Shown here in pieces: positions 14,970 through 24,383 of a stretch of 64,000 nt of DNA. The notes under the pieces are model-generated. The model worked only from the letters and a program-made list of their open reading frames with translations. It had not been told where the DNA came from and searched no databases. The stretch's first letter is position 1; each line of letters opens with the position of its first letter. Made by a program: the position numbers and the translations under genes. Origin of the DNA: an uncultured Eubacteriales bacterium (GTDB taxonomy: Bacteria > Bacillota > Clostridia > Oscillospirales > CAG-272); assembly GCA_934378145.1 (NCBI GenBank), contig CAKXXW010000007.1, positions 1-64,000 of the forward strand. Reading direction: 5' to 3'.

Positions 14970-17579
14970 TTATTTTCTCACGGAAGCGAGAGCCTCGTCG
15001 ACCTTAGAGAGGTCGGGAGCGCCCGCCATAGCGGAATCGGGGCGTCCGCCGCCCTTGCCGCCCGCAACGGCTGCCGCCGCGCTGACGAGCTTGCCGGCGT
15101 GCGCGCCGCTCTTCACGGCATCGGCTCCGGCGACGCAGACAAAATTGAGCTTTCCGTCGCAGACCACGGCAAGCAGTGCCACGGTGTCCGGATGCGACGC
15201 CTTTATGTCATCGGCGAGCGAACGGGCAGCCGCGACATTCATTCCCTCGAGCTTTCCGGTCACGAGCTTATAGCTCCCGAGGTCGACAGCCCCAGCCATG
15301 ATCGAATCGAGCTTCGACGCCGCAAGCTTCGCGTTGAGCGCCTCGACCTCGCGCTTGAGTTCCTTTATCTCAGCCATCACAGCCGTGCCGCGTTTCGGCA
15401 GCTCGCCGACATTCTGCGCCTTGATCTCCTTCGCGGTGGCGGCAAGCAGCATGTCCTTCTCGCGGAGCAGCTTCAGCGATTCAAAGCCCGTCACGCACTC
15501 GATACGGCGAACACCCGCCGCAACGGAGGATTCGCTGACGATGTGGAAAAGTCCTATCTTCGAGGTGTTGTCGACATGAGTGCCTCCGCAGAATTCGACC
15601 GACTCGTTCCCCATCTTCACGACGCGGACGACCTTGCCGTACTTCTCTCCGAAGAGCATCATAGCGCCCATCTTCTTCGCTTCTTCTATATCGGTAACGA
15701 CAGTCTCGACCGGAATACCGTCAAGGATCCTTGCATTTACAAGGTCCTCTACCTTCTTAAGCTCCTCCGCCGTGACAGCCGAGAAGTGCGTGAAGTCGAA
15801 CCTTCCGCGAAGCTCGTCGACATAGGAACCCGCCTGCTCGACATGATTGCCGAGGACGCGGCGAAGCTCCGCCTGAAGCAGGTGCAGCGCCGAATGATTC
15901 CGTCTTATCGCCTCTCGGCGGCAGACATCGACCTCTGCCCTGAGGGTATCGCCGACGCGGACCGTGCCGTTTGTCACAGTGCAGTAGTGGAGGTAGACAC
16001 CGTCGGACTTTTTCGTGTCGTTGACGGCAGCCGAGAAGTCATTTCCGGTCATGATACCGCTGTCGCCGACCTGACCTCCGCTCTCTCCGTAGAAAGGCGT
16101 CCGGTCAAGCACGAGAGTGAAATCGCCCTCGGTGACCTCCTCGCAGAGCATATCGTCGGCGATTATCGCAACGACCTTTGCCTCTGTCCGATACCCGGTG
16201 TATCCCGTGAACTCGGTCTTCGGAAGTCCGGCGAGAAGATCCTTCTGCGAGGCATCCCAACCGCCGACCTTGCCTCTTGCGGCACGGGCACGGTTGCGCT
16301 GCTCGAGCATGAGTGCCTTGAAGCCCTCCTCGTCGACCTCAAGTCCCGCCTCCTCGGCGATCTCCTTTGTAAGGTCTATCGGGAATCCGTAGGTGTCGTA
16401 GAGCTTGAAGACCCCGTCACCCGAGAGCATCGTCTCCCCGTTCTTCTTCGCGTTCCCGACCATATCGGAAAGTATCCCGAGTCCGGCGTCGATCGTCGCG
16501 TGGAAGCGCTCTTCCTCGATCGAAATTACCTTATTTATATAGTCGCGCTTTGCGTCAAGCTCGGGGTAGGCGCGGTCGTTCTGCGCGATCGCGACCTCAA
16601 GGATCTCGGTGAGGAACTCACGGTCGATCCCGAGCAGCTTTCCGTGGCGCGAGGCGCGACGGAGGATCCTTCTGAGGACATATCCCCTTCCCTCGTTCGA
16701 GGGAATGACTCCGTCGGCGATCATGAACATCGCGCTCTTTATATGGTCGGTGATGACGCGGATCGAGATGTCGTCCTTCGGATCGGCGCCGTACTTCTTT
16801 CCGGATACCTCGGTCACCTTGTCAAGGATTGCGCGGTTCGTGTCGACCTCGAACATATTGTCAACGTCCTGAATGACACAGGCAAGGCGCTCAAGTCCCA
16901 TTCCGGTGTCGATATTTTTCTGCTTCAGCTCGGTGTAGTTGCCCTTGCCGTCGTTATTGAACTGCGAAAAGACATTGTTCCATATCTCCATATATCTGTC
17001 GCAGTCGCAGCCGGGCTTGCAGTCGGGCTTGCCGCAACCATACTTCTCGCCGCGGTCAAAGTATATCTCCGAGCAGGGGCCGCAGGGACCCGAGCCGTGT
17101 TCCCAGAAGTTGTCCTCTTTCCCGAGCCTTACGATCCGCTCCTCCGGCACGCCTATCTTGTCGCGCCAGATGGCGTAAGCCTCGTCGTCGTTTTCGTAGA
17201 CAGAGGGCCAGAGCCTGTCCTCCGGGATCTCCATGACCTGCGTCAGAAATTCCCATGCCCACGGAATAGCCTCGTTCTTGAAGTAGTCGCCGAAGCTGAA
17301 ATTTCCGAGCATCTCAAAGAATGTCCCGTGACGCGCGGTGTGTCCGACGCGCTCAAGGTCGGGAGTCCTTATGCACTTCTGGCAGGTGGTCACGCGGTGA
17401 CGCGGAGGCTCCTCTTCGCCCGTGAAATACTTCTTCATAGGCGCCATTCCCGAGTTGATAAGAAGCAGCGATTTGTCGTTGCGCGGTATCAGGGGGAAGG
17501 ACGGCAGGCGCAGATGCCCCTTCGATTCAAAGAACGAGAGATATTTCTCTCTTATGTCGTTTAATGATGTCCATTCCAT
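14970..17579 (-). CDS. alaS: Alanyl-tRNA synthetase
   Basis: 869 residues. The class II core is at the N-terminus (FFESKGHLRLPSFPLIPRND, then MAPMKKYFTG). The editing domain has HSALH near the zinc site and CGGTHVDNTSKIG. The C-terminal DHHA1-like domain is present. All parts are intact. A conserved Cys-rich loop (CGKPDCKPGCDCD) in the catalytic part resembles a second zinc site. No T-box leader is seen in the 5' region of roughly 50 bases, so it is probably constitutively expressed with trxA. Confidence 0.98.
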   Translation of the reverse strand: MEWTSLNDIREKYLSFFESKGHLRLPSFPLIPRNDKSLLLINSGMAPMKKYFTGEEEPPRHRVTTCQKCIRTPDLERVGHTARHGTFFEMLGNFSFGDYFKNEAIPWAWEFLTQVMEIPEDRLWPSVYENDDEAYAIWRDKIGVPEERIVRLGKEDNFWEHGSGPCGPCSEIYFDRGEKYGCGKPDCKPGCDCDRYMEIWNNVFSQFNNDGKGNYTELKQKNIDTGMGLERLACVIQDVDNMFEVDTNRAILDKVTEVSGKKYGADPKDDISIRVITDHIKSAMFMIADGVIPSNEGRGYVLRRILRRASRHGKLLGIDREFLTEILEVAIAQNDRAYPELDAKRDYINKVISIEEERFHATIDAGLGILSDMVGNAKKNGETMLSGDGVFKLYDTYGFPIDLTKEIAEEAGLEVDEEGFKALMLEQRNRARAARGKVGGWDASQKDLLAGLPKTEFTGYTGYRTEAKVVAIIADDMLCEEVTEGDFTLVLDRTPFYGESGGQVGDSGIMTGNDFSAAVNDTKKSDGVYLHYCTVTNGTVRVGDTLRAEVDVCRREAIRRNHSALHLLQAELRRVLGNHVEQAGSYVDELRGRFDFTHFSAVTAEELKKVEDLVNARILDGIPVETVVTDIEEAKKMGAMMLFGEKYGKVVRVVKMGNESVEFCGGTHVDNTSKIGLFHIVSESSVAAGVRRIECVTGFESLKLLREKDMLLAATAKEIKAQNVGELPKRGTAVMAEIKELKREVEALNAKLAASKLDSIMAGAVDLGSYKLVTGKLEGMNVAAARSLADDIKASHPDTVALLAVVCDGKLNFVCVAGADAVKSGAHAGKLVSAAAAVAGGKGGGRPDSAMAGAPDLSKVDEALASVRK

Positions 17580-17624
17580 AAGTTATAAAATCCATACCTT
17601 TCGGATATATTTTCGCATTTAATA

Positions 17625-17653
17625 ATTATAGCATTTTATTATATTACTGTCAA
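17625..17653 (-). promoter_or_regulatory. Full-consensus promoter of alaS-trxA
   Basis: TTGACA (17653-17648), 17-base spacer, TATAAT (17630-17625). Confidence 0.85.
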
Positions 17654-17676
17654 TACCCGGAGCGGCAAAAGAAGGC

Positions 17677-17705
17677 TTGACAAATCACTCCTTATGTGTT
17701 ATTAT
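17677..17705 (+). promoter_or_regulatory. Promoter of the metallo-beta-lactamase-fold lipoprotein
   Basis: TTGACA (17677-17682), 17-base spacer, TATTAT (17700-17705), divergent from the alaS promoter. Confidence 0.8.
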
Positions 17706-17773
17706 TGATAATAAAGATTTTTATGATGCTGCTTTGTGAAAAATCAACAAATATCGGAAAGGTGTATTATTTT

Positions 17774-19978
17774 ATGAAAAAAGCATTGCTCGCACTCCTT
17801 ATCGCGCTCGCGATACTTATTCCGACTCTTGTTGCCTGTAACGGTAATACGCCGGACGGCGGAGACGGAACGACGACCGGAGATGTCGTCGGGGTAGAAA
17901 AAACCTTTGACCTCACCGACTACCGCCTTGTAAGAGGTTTCAAGCCGACTCCCTCGTCCGAGCTTATCAAGGGTATCGCTGATCTTCGCAATACGATACA
18001 GGACAAAATGGGCCTTGACCTTCGCTACACCGACGACTACCTTGAGAACGGTGCCACCGAAGAGACTCAGACAAAGGAGATAGTCATAGGAAAGACCTCC
18101 CGCTCCGCCACCGCAGAGGTGCAGGAGAAGCTCACCGACGGCTCGCGCTTCATAATCACGACGGTCGGCGAGAGGATAGTCATCCTCGGCACGAGCGATG
18201 AAGAAACGCTCAAGGGCGTCGAATATTTCAAGAAGAACTTCATCGAAAAGGGCAAGGACGGCAAATTCACCTACATAGACACCCTCTACTATATGAGCGA
18301 TGCCACCCCGATCATCGACATCCTGAAGGACGGCAAGACCGATTTCAAGATCATATACATGGACGGTCTTGACAACAAGATAAACCTCTCCCCCGACGAT
18401 AAAAACTACAAATACGACCGCCGCGACATCGAAGTCGAGTACGCTATGGCGATAGCGTCAAAGCTCAACGGATACGCAAAGAGCAAGACCGCCTTCAAGC
18501 TCGAAAGCGATTGGACACCTGCCGGATCCGAGCCGGATCCCACTACATTCGAGATAATAGTCGGCAGAAGCAACCGCCCCGAACTTGCGAAGGTAAAAGA
18601 GACCCTCGGATACGACGAATATACCGTATGTATGGAGGGCAACAAGCTCATCGTCTTCGGATGGACCGCGACGACTCTCAAGCTCGCTTACGAGAAGGCG
18701 CTCACCGTTCTCAGTTCAATAGCCGTCGCCGACGATAACAAGAACTATACACTCTCGATCCCGCAGGACTACAAGAAGGTCGGCAAATACAGCGGCTGGC
18801 TCACCGACATCCCCGCTTTCAGAGAGGCGAAAGCCGATGCCTGCTACGACGCGAATAACGGAAACCTCGGTATGAAGTTCGAGAACGCGACCGCCGATGA
18901 GTACAAGGCTTTCTGCAAAAAGCTCACCGACGCCGGCTACACTGCCGTTATGGAAAACGAAGCGGTAAACAATATCTTCAAGACCTTCACGAACGGCAAG
19001 AAGATGGTCCACACCTACTATGTCGACTACGACAAGGCGGTAAGGATCATCACGAGCAACAACGAGACCGTTCTCCCGAACACCACGCCGCAGAAGATCA
19101 AAAACAAGATCTGCGATATGTCGCTCACTCAGCTCGGACTCAACTACTCAGCCGGAAACTTCGGTATGTGCTACATAATCACCCTTGAGGACGGCAGCTT
19201 CATCATCTACGACGGCGGCGGCTCGAACGGCGAAGACTACATAAGACTCTACAATATGCTTGAAAAGCTCAACAAGCGCACCGACGGCATCCACATCGCG
19301 GCTTGGGTCATAACCCATATGCATTGGGATCACCACTCTGTATTCAGACAGTTCGTCAACTCCTACAAGAACAAGATAAAACTTGAGCTTGTCGTCACAA
19401 ATGTCGTAAACCAGAACGAAATGTACAACGGCTGGAATACCGATAAGACCGGCGATACCGCGCTCCCGGACATCATTGCAGCCACCGGCGCAAAGCTCCT
19501 CAAGCCCCACACAGGTCAGTACTTCTATGTCAGGAATGTCAAGTGCGAGGTGCTTTACACGCACGAAGACCTCTTCCCCGACCCGATCCTCTACTTCAAC
19601 AACACCTCGACCGTCACCCGTCTCACCCTCGGCAGTCAGACCATGCTCCTCCTCGGAGATGTGCAGGTCGCGGGCTGCAATGTAATGGTTCCGATGTACG
19701 GCGATTACCTCAAATCCGACATAGTGCAGGTCGCTCACCACGGCGAGACCGGCGCGACAAAGGCTCTTTATGTAAAGGCTGCCCCGACCTTCCTCGTATG
19801 GCCCGTAAGCGCCTCACGCTACAACGAACAGACCGCAGGAACCAGCAGCGGTGACCTCTATGTCGTTGACTACTACCTCAAGACGAATAAAAATATCCTT
19901 GATATAATCGTCGCCGATCAGAAAACGAAATTTATGCCTCTCCCCTACACGAAGGGCGCATGGAGTGCGCTCGAATGA
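17774..19978 (+). CDS. Lipoprotein with duplicated N-terminal module and metallo-beta-lactamase domain
   Basis: 734 residues from the ATG at 17774, chosen because the signal peptide begins there (an upstream in-frame ATG would precede the transcription start). Lipobox LVAC, Cys22. Two related modules follow, each with an EIVIGKTSR/EIIVGRSNR strand and a helix ending before GTS/GWT; this fold accompanies surface glycosidases. The last about 250 residues form a ComEC-like metallo-beta-lactamase domain with HMHWDH (near 516), LLLGDVQ (near 628) and VAHHGE (near 654), so a di-metal site is intact. It probably hydrolyses a phosphodiester or ester outside the cell. The substrate is unknown. Confidence 0.8.
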   Translation: MKKALLALLIALAILIPTLVACNGNTPDGGDGTTTGDVVGVEKTFDLTDYRLVRGFKPTPSSELIKGIADLRNTIQDKMGLDLRYTDDYLENGATEETQTKEIVIGKTSRSATAEVQEKLTDGSRFIITTVGERIVILGTSDEETLKGVEYFKKNFIEKGKDGKFTYIDTLYYMSDATPIIDILKDGKTDFKIIYMDGLDNKINLSPDDKNYKYDRRDIEVEYAMAIASKLNGYAKSKTAFKLESDWTPAGSEPDPTTFEIIVGRSNRPELAKVKETLGYDEYTVCMEGNKLIVFGWTATTLKLAYEKALTVLSSIAVADDNKNYTLSIPQDYKKVGKYSGWLTDIPAFREAKADACYDANNGNLGMKFENATADEYKAFCKKLTDAGYTAVMENEAVNNIFKTFTNGKKMVHTYYVDYDKAVRIITSNNETVLPNTTPQKIKNKICDMSLTQLGLNYSAGNFGMCYIITLEDGSFIIYDGGGSNGEDYIRLYNMLEKLNKRTDGIHIAAWVITHMHWDHHSVFRQFVNSYKNKIKLELVVTNVVNQNEMYNGWNTDKTGDTALPDIIAATGAKLLKPHTGQYFYVRNVKCEVLYTHEDLFPDPILYFNNTSTVTRLTLGSQTMLLLGDVQVAGCNVMVPMYGDYLKSDIVQVAHHGETGATKALYVKAAPTFLVWPVSASRYNEQTAGTSSGDLYVVDYYLKTNKNILDIIVADQKTKFMPLPYTKGAWSALE

Positions 19979-19991
19979 CCCGATAAAAAGC

Positions 19992-20042
19992 AAAAAAGCT
20001 CTGCCTGTCTTCCGCATAGGAAGCTCAGGCAGGGCTTTTTTA
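19992..20042. terminator. Bidirectional terminator between the lipoprotein and ribU
   Basis: AAAAAGCTCTGCCTG pairs with CAGGCAGGGCTTTTTT around an inner TTCC/GGAA step, with A and T tracts on both sides. Confidence 0.85.
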
Positions 20043-20057
20043 TGACCCGTTATTTAT

Positions 20058-20765
20058 TCAGTGACCGAAGAATCCGATGCTGCCCTTGAACACGACTACG
20101 AGCAGAACGGTGCAGACCGCGATCACGGCGACTGCGGAGATCAGAACGATTATCTCACGCTTTCCGAAGCGGTAGCTGCCGTCGCCTCCGTCCGAAACGC
20201 TCTCGGCGGGGATCGCCCGCGCCTTTCTGAGCGCCGTCGCCAGCGGCTTGTACAGCACAAGGACGAGTGCGGCGTTTATGACCGTCTTGATAAGGTTGAA
20301 CGGCAGGAGCAGCGCGGGGATCATTCCGGCTATCGTACCTACCGACATTCCCGTATAGATCGGCGTTATGAGCAGGTTCATAAGAAGCATAACTCCGGTC
20401 GTCAGCACGACCGAAAGCGTAAGCCCGACGACCGCACCCGAGAATGTCTTCTTCAGCTTCGGAATGTAAAAGTAGACAACACTGCCCGCGGCGGCAAAGG
20501 TCGCGCTCGCGATCGCGTTCATTATGAAGCCCCAGATGCCCGTCGAACTTACCGTGACCATCTCAAGCAGCGCCACAAGCACCGAGATCACACATCCGGC
20601 GACCGGTCCGTAGGCAAATGCCGCGACCGTGATGACCGCGTCCTTCGCGTCGAATGTCAGAAAGCCTCCGATGCCACCTATCTTCACGACAAAAAGGCTT
20701 GCATAAGCCAATGCCGCGAACATTGCAAGCGATGTATAGCGTCTGATACCGTATTTCTTAGTCAT
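20058..20765 (-). CDS. ribU: Riboflavin ECF transporter S-component
   Basis: 235 residues from the ATG at 20765 with GGGAGA upstream; a TTG 6 codons earlier is less likely. Six membrane helices; the signature GGFLTFDAKDAVI and the long GPVAGCVISVLVALLEM helix are typical of RibU. It binds riboflavin and works with a shared energising module (EcfA, EcfA', EcfT), which is not encoded here. An FMN riboswitch with a terminator lies in its leader, which confirms the substrate. Confidence 0.93.
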   Translation of the reverse strand: MTKKYGIRRYTSLAMFAALAYASLFVVKIGGIGGFLTFDAKDAVITVAAFAYGPVAGCVISVLVALLEMVTVSSTGIWGFIMNAIASATFAAAGSVVYFYIPKLKKTFSGAVVGLTLSVVLTTGVMLLMNLLITPIYTGMSVGTIAGMIPALLLPFNLIKTVINAALVLVLYKPLATALRKARAIPAESVSDGGDGSYRFGKREIIVLISAVAVIAVCTVLLVVVFKGSIGFFGH

Positions 20766-20800
20766 AAAAATCTCTCCCAACAAATAAATTTTGGAAGATA

Positions 20801-20825
20801 AAAAAAGTCCCCTCCCGGGGAACAG
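20801..20825 (-). terminator. FMN-riboswitch expression-platform terminator
   Basis: On the minus strand GTTCCCC pairs with GGGGAC around GGGA and is followed by seven T. Its left arm overlaps ACCTGTTC (20826-20819), which can instead pair with GAACAGGT inside the aptamer (20880-20873), an antiterminator. Confidence 0.8.
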
Positions 20826-20831
20826 GTTTTA

Positions 20832-20945
20832 TCTTTTCTCATCCGGACTCTGACCGTCGGCACAGGAATCTCACCTGTTCGGCGCCTCTCGGCGTTAGCG
20901 GGCTTTACCGCCGGTATGGAATTTCACCAATCCCCAAAGATCTGT
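20832..20945 (-). ncRNA. FMN riboswitch
   Basis: The minus strand shows the conserved parts in order: GGTGAAATTCC, ACCGGCGGTAAAGCCCGC, GCCGAGAGGC, AGGTGAGATTCCTGTGCCGA, CGGTCAGAGTCCGGATG and AGAAAAGAT. This is the full FMN (RFN) aptamer. It precedes ribU by about 70 bases with a terminator between them, so FMN should switch the transporter off by transcription termination. Confidence 0.96.
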
Positions 20946-20984
20946 GATCTTAAGTTTTTCGCGCTTTCCTCAAGGTCAAATGCC

Positions 20985-21020
20985 GTACAGGGACTGCCGC
21001 TTTCGCGGCAACCCCTGTAC
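20985..21020. terminator. Strong stem-loop after tufA
   Basis: GTACAGGG...GCCGC with a GAAA loop (minus strand) pairs over about 16 bases. On the minus strand no T-tract follows (GGCATTTGACC). On the plus strand TTTTTT follows, so it is a textbook terminator only for plus-strand transcription. For tufA it may be a 3' stabiliser or weak terminator. Confidence 0.6.
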
Positions 21021-21043
21021 TTTTTTGATCCTTAACGGTTCAA

Positions 21044-22246
21044 TTATGCAAGGATCTTCGAAACAACGCCCGATCCGACGGTTCTGCCGCCCTCACGGAT
21101 AGCGAAACGAAGTCCCTCTTCCATAGCGATAGGTGTGATAAGCTCAACAGTCATATCAACATTATCGCCCGGACGGCACATATCGGTGCCTTCGGGAAGC
21201 TCGATAGTACCGGTAACATCGGTGGTTCTGAAGTAGAACTGAGGTCTGTATCCGGTTACGAAGGGCTTCTTACGGCCGCCTTCTTTTTCGGTCAGGCAGT
21301 AAACATGACCGACGAACTTGGTGTGCGGATGAACTGTGCCGGGCTTGCAGAGGACCTGGCCACGCTCGATGCCGTCCTTCGCTACGCCGCGAAGAAGAAC
21401 ACCGATGTTGTCGCCCGCCTCAGCCTGGGGCAGGAGCTTGTGGAACATCTCAACGCCGGTAACGACAGAGCTGCCCTTTTCTTCGGAAAGACCGACGATC
21501 TCGACAGCGTCGCCAACCTTAACGGTTCCGCGCTCGACACGACCGGTAGCAACCGTTCCACGGCCGGAGATCGAGAAAACATCCTCGACAGGCATAAGGA
21601 AGGGCTTATCGGACTGACGCTCAGGGGTAGGAATATAGCTGTCAACAGCCTCCATCAGCTCCTTGATGCAAGCATACTCGGGAGCGTTGGGATCGGTGCT
21701 GGTCGACTCGAGGGCGTTACGGGCAGAGCCGCGGATGATCGGAATATCATCGCCCGGGAAGTCATAGGACGAGAGGAGGTCACGGACTTCCATCTCGACA
21801 AGGTCAAGGATCTCTTCGTCATCAACAAGGTCAGTCTTGTTCATGAAAACGACGAGGGCAGGAACGCCGACCTGACGGGCAAGAAGAACATGCTCGCGGG
21901 TCTGGGCAAGAGGTCCGTCGGTACCCGCAACGACGAGGATAGCGCCGTCCATCTGTGCAGCACCGGTGATCATGTTTTTAACATAGTCAGCGTGTCCCGG
22001 GCAGTCAACATGCGCGTAGTGACGGTTTGCGGTCTCATACTCAACATGTCTCGAGTTGATCGTGATACCACGGGCTCTTTCCTCGGGGCAGTTGTCGATC
22101 TGGCTGTAATCAAGGAACTCAGACCCGTTTACGAGAGAGAGATACTTCGTGATCGCAGCAGTAAGAGTAGTTTTACCGTGGTCAACGTGACCGATGGTAC
22201 CAATGTTTACATGGGGCTTTGTACGCTCAAACGTCTGTTTTGCCAT
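21044..22246 (-). CDS. tufA: Elongation factor Tu
   Basis: 400 residues, full length. G1 is GHVDHGKTT, G2 region RGITIN, G3 DCPGHADYV, G4 NKTD, G5 near GSA. It delivers aminoacyl-tRNA to the ribosome. It is the last gene of the rpsL-rpsG-fusA-tufA operon, 37 bases after fusA. Switch 1 reads ITINSRHVEYET, where most relatives have ITINTAHVEYET or ITINTSHVEY; the change is conservative. Confidence 0.99.
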   Translation of the reverse strand: MAKQTFERTKPHVNIGTIGHVDHGKTTLTAAITKYLSLVNGSEFLDYSQIDNCPEERARGITINSRHVEYETANRHYAHVDCPGHADYVKNMITGAAQMDGAILVVAGTDGPLAQTREHVLLARQVGVPALVVFMNKTDLVDDEEILDLVEMEVRDLLSSYDFPGDDIPIIRGSARNALESTSTDPNAPEYACIKELMEAVDSYIPTPERQSDKPFLMPVEDVFSISGRGTVATGRVERGTVKVGDAVEIVGLSEEKGSSVVTGVEMFHKLLPQAEAGDNIGVLLRGVAKDGIERGQVLCKPGTVHPHTKFVGHVYCLTEKEGGRKKPFVTGYRPQFYFRTTDVTGTIELPEGTDMCRPGDNVDMTVELITPIAMEEGLRFAIREGGRTVGSGVVSKILA

Positions 22247-22283
22247 TTGTAAAATCCTCCGATTATTATTTTAATTAAATTTT

Positions 22284-24353
22284 TCAGCGTGATGCAATGA
22301 TTTTTTCCTGGATCGACTTCGGCACTTCTGCGAAGTGATCGGGTTCCATGGAATAGTTGCCGCGTCCCTGCGTCTTTGAACGCAGATCGGTGGCATATCC
22401 GAACATTTCGGACAGCGGGACCATCGCGGTGATCTCCTGCGCGCCCGTTACAGGCTCAATCGACTGGATCGCACCGCGGCGTGAGTTGAAGTCGCCGATA
22501 ACATCGCCCATATAATCATCGGGAACGACGGTAACGACCTTCATGATAGGCTCGGTGAGTACGGGGTCCGCCTTCTTCATAGCATCCTTGAACGCCATGG
22601 AACCGGCGATCTTGAATGCCATTTCGGACGAGTCGACCTCGTGATACGAGCCGTCGTAGAGCGTGACCTTCACATCAACGACATTGTAGCCCGCAAGCAC
22701 ACCCGAGCGCATAGCGCTCTGGATACCGGCGTCGACCGCAGGAATGAATTCCTTCGGGATCGCGCCGCCCGTGACGGCATTGACGAACTCGTAGCCCTTT
22801 CCGGGTTCGGAAGGCTCGATCGTGATCTTGACATGACCGTACTGACCGTGACCGCCCGACTGACGGGCAAACTTGGTCTCCTGGTCGGCTTTCTTGCGGA
22901 TGGTCTCCTTATAAGCGACCTGCGGTGCGCCTATATTCGCCTCAACATTGAACTCGCGGAGAAGTCTCTCGACGATGATCTCAAGGTGAAGCTCGCCCAT
23001 TCCGGCGATGATCGTCTGACCGGTGTCCTGATCGGTGTAGGTCCTGAAGGTAGGATCCTCCTCCGCCAGCTTCTGAAGTCCGACGCCGAGCTTTTCCTGA
23101 CCCGCGCGGGTCTTCGGCTCGATGGCGACTCTGATAACGGGCTCGGGGAATTCCATCTGCTCAAGGATGATGGGCTTCGTCTCATCGCAGAAGGTATCGC
23201 CCGTTGTGGTATTCTTTATACCGATAACGGCGGCGATGTCTCCGCTGTAAACGCCCTCGATGTCCTTACGCTCGTTGGCGTGCATCTGAAGGATACGACC
23301 GAAGCGCTCGCGCGCCCCCTTCGTTGAGTTATACGCTGTTTCGCCCGCCTTGATCGTTCCCGAATATACGCGGAAGAAGCAGAGTCTTCCGACATAGGGG
23401 TCGGTCATGATCTTGAACGCCAGAGCCGAGAAAGGCTCCGAGTCGCTCGCGCTGCGGGTGTCCTCCTCACCGGTCTGGGGATTTATACCCTTCACGGGAG
23501 GAATATCAAGCGGCGAGGGAAGGTACTCGACGATATTGTCAAGCAGCTTCTGAACGCCCTTGTTTCTGTACGATGTTCCGCACATAACGGGGACCATGGT
23601 GTTTGCGATCGTGGCTTTTCTGATAGCGGCGCGGATCTCGTCGACCGTGATCTCTTCCCCGTTGCAGAACTTCTCGAAAAGCTCTTCGTCGGTCTCGGCG
23701 GTAGCTTCGAGCATCTTTTCACGGTACTCGTTTGCAAGCTCGACCATATCTTCCGGGATCGGCTCGATCCTCATATCCTTACCGAGTTCATCGTAGTAAA
23801 CATCGGCTTCCATGTTTACGAGGTCGACAATGCCACGGAAGCTGTCCTCAGAACCGATAGGCAGTTGTACGGGAACGGGATTTGTGTGGAGCCTTTCCTT
23901 CATCATCGTGAGAACGCGGTAGAAGTTGGCTCCCATGATATCCATTTTGTTTACATACGCCATTCTCGGCACACCGTACTTGTTTGCCTGTCTCCAGACA
24001 GTTTCGGACTGCGGCTCGACTCCGCCCTTGGCGCAGAAGACGCAGACCGCTCCGTCAAGTACACGGAGCGAACGCTCGACCTCGACTGTAAAATCGACAT
24101 GTCCCGGCGTATCTATGATATTTATGCGATGACCCTTCCAATAGCAGGTAGTGGCAGCCGATGTGATCGTGATACCTCTCTCCTGCTCCTCTTCCATCCA
24201 GTCCATCGTTGCGGCACCCTCGTGGGTCTCGCCGAGCTTATGGGTCTTTCCGGTATAAAAGAGGATTCTCTCGGTCGTAGTGGTTTTGCCGGCATCGATA
24301 TGAGCCATGATTCCGATGTTCCGGGTCCGCTCAAGTGAATACTCCCTTGGCAT
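22284..24353 (-). CDS. fusA: Elongation factor G
   Basis: 689 residues. The GTPase domain carries AHIDAGKTTTTERIL, DTPGHVDFT and NKMD; domains II-V follow with the domain IV loop region GQYGHVKITIEP and the final LRSKTQGRGNYSMEPDHFAEVP. All are typical of the canonical translocase, not of a ribosome-protection protein. It lies 30 bases after rpsG and before tufA. Confidence 0.99.
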   Translation of the reverse strand: MPREYSLERTRNIGIMAHIDAGKTTTTERILFYTGKTHKLGETHEGAATMDWMEEEQERGITITSAATTCYWKGHRINIIDTPGHVDFTVEVERSLRVLDGAVCVFCAKGGVEPQSETVWRQANKYGVPRMAYVNKMDIMGANFYRVLTMMKERLHTNPVPVQLPIGSEDSFRGIVDLVNMEADVYYDELGKDMRIEPIPEDMVELANEYREKMLEATAETDEELFEKFCNGEEITVDEIRAAIRKATIANTMVPVMCGTSYRNKGVQKLLDNIVEYLPSPLDIPPVKGINPQTGEEDTRSASDSEPFSALAFKIMTDPYVGRLCFFRVYSGTIKAGETAYNSTKGARERFGRILQMHANERKDIEGVYSGDIAAVIGIKNTTTGDTFCDETKPIILEQMEFPEPVIRVAIEPKTRAGQEKLGVGLQKLAEEDPTFRTYTDQDTGQTIIAGMGELHLEIIVERLLREFNVEANIGAPQVAYKETIRKKADQETKFARQSGGHGQYGHVKITIEPSEPGKGYEFVNAVTGGAIPKEFIPAVDAGIQSAMRSGVLAGYNVVDVKVTLYDGSYHEVDSSEMAFKIAGSMAFKDAMKKADPVLTEPIMKVVTVVPDDYMGDVIGDFNSRRGAIQSIEPVTGAQEITAMVPLSEMFGYATDLRSKTQGRGNYSMEPDHFAEVPKSIQEKIIASR

Positions 24354-24383
24354 AGATTGCTTTTTCTCCTATTCTGCGGCAGA

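Noticed and set aside
15099..17564. Open frame of about 820 codons antisense to alaS
   Set aside because: Mirror frame of a fully conserved synthetase; no ribosome binding site, low-complexity product.
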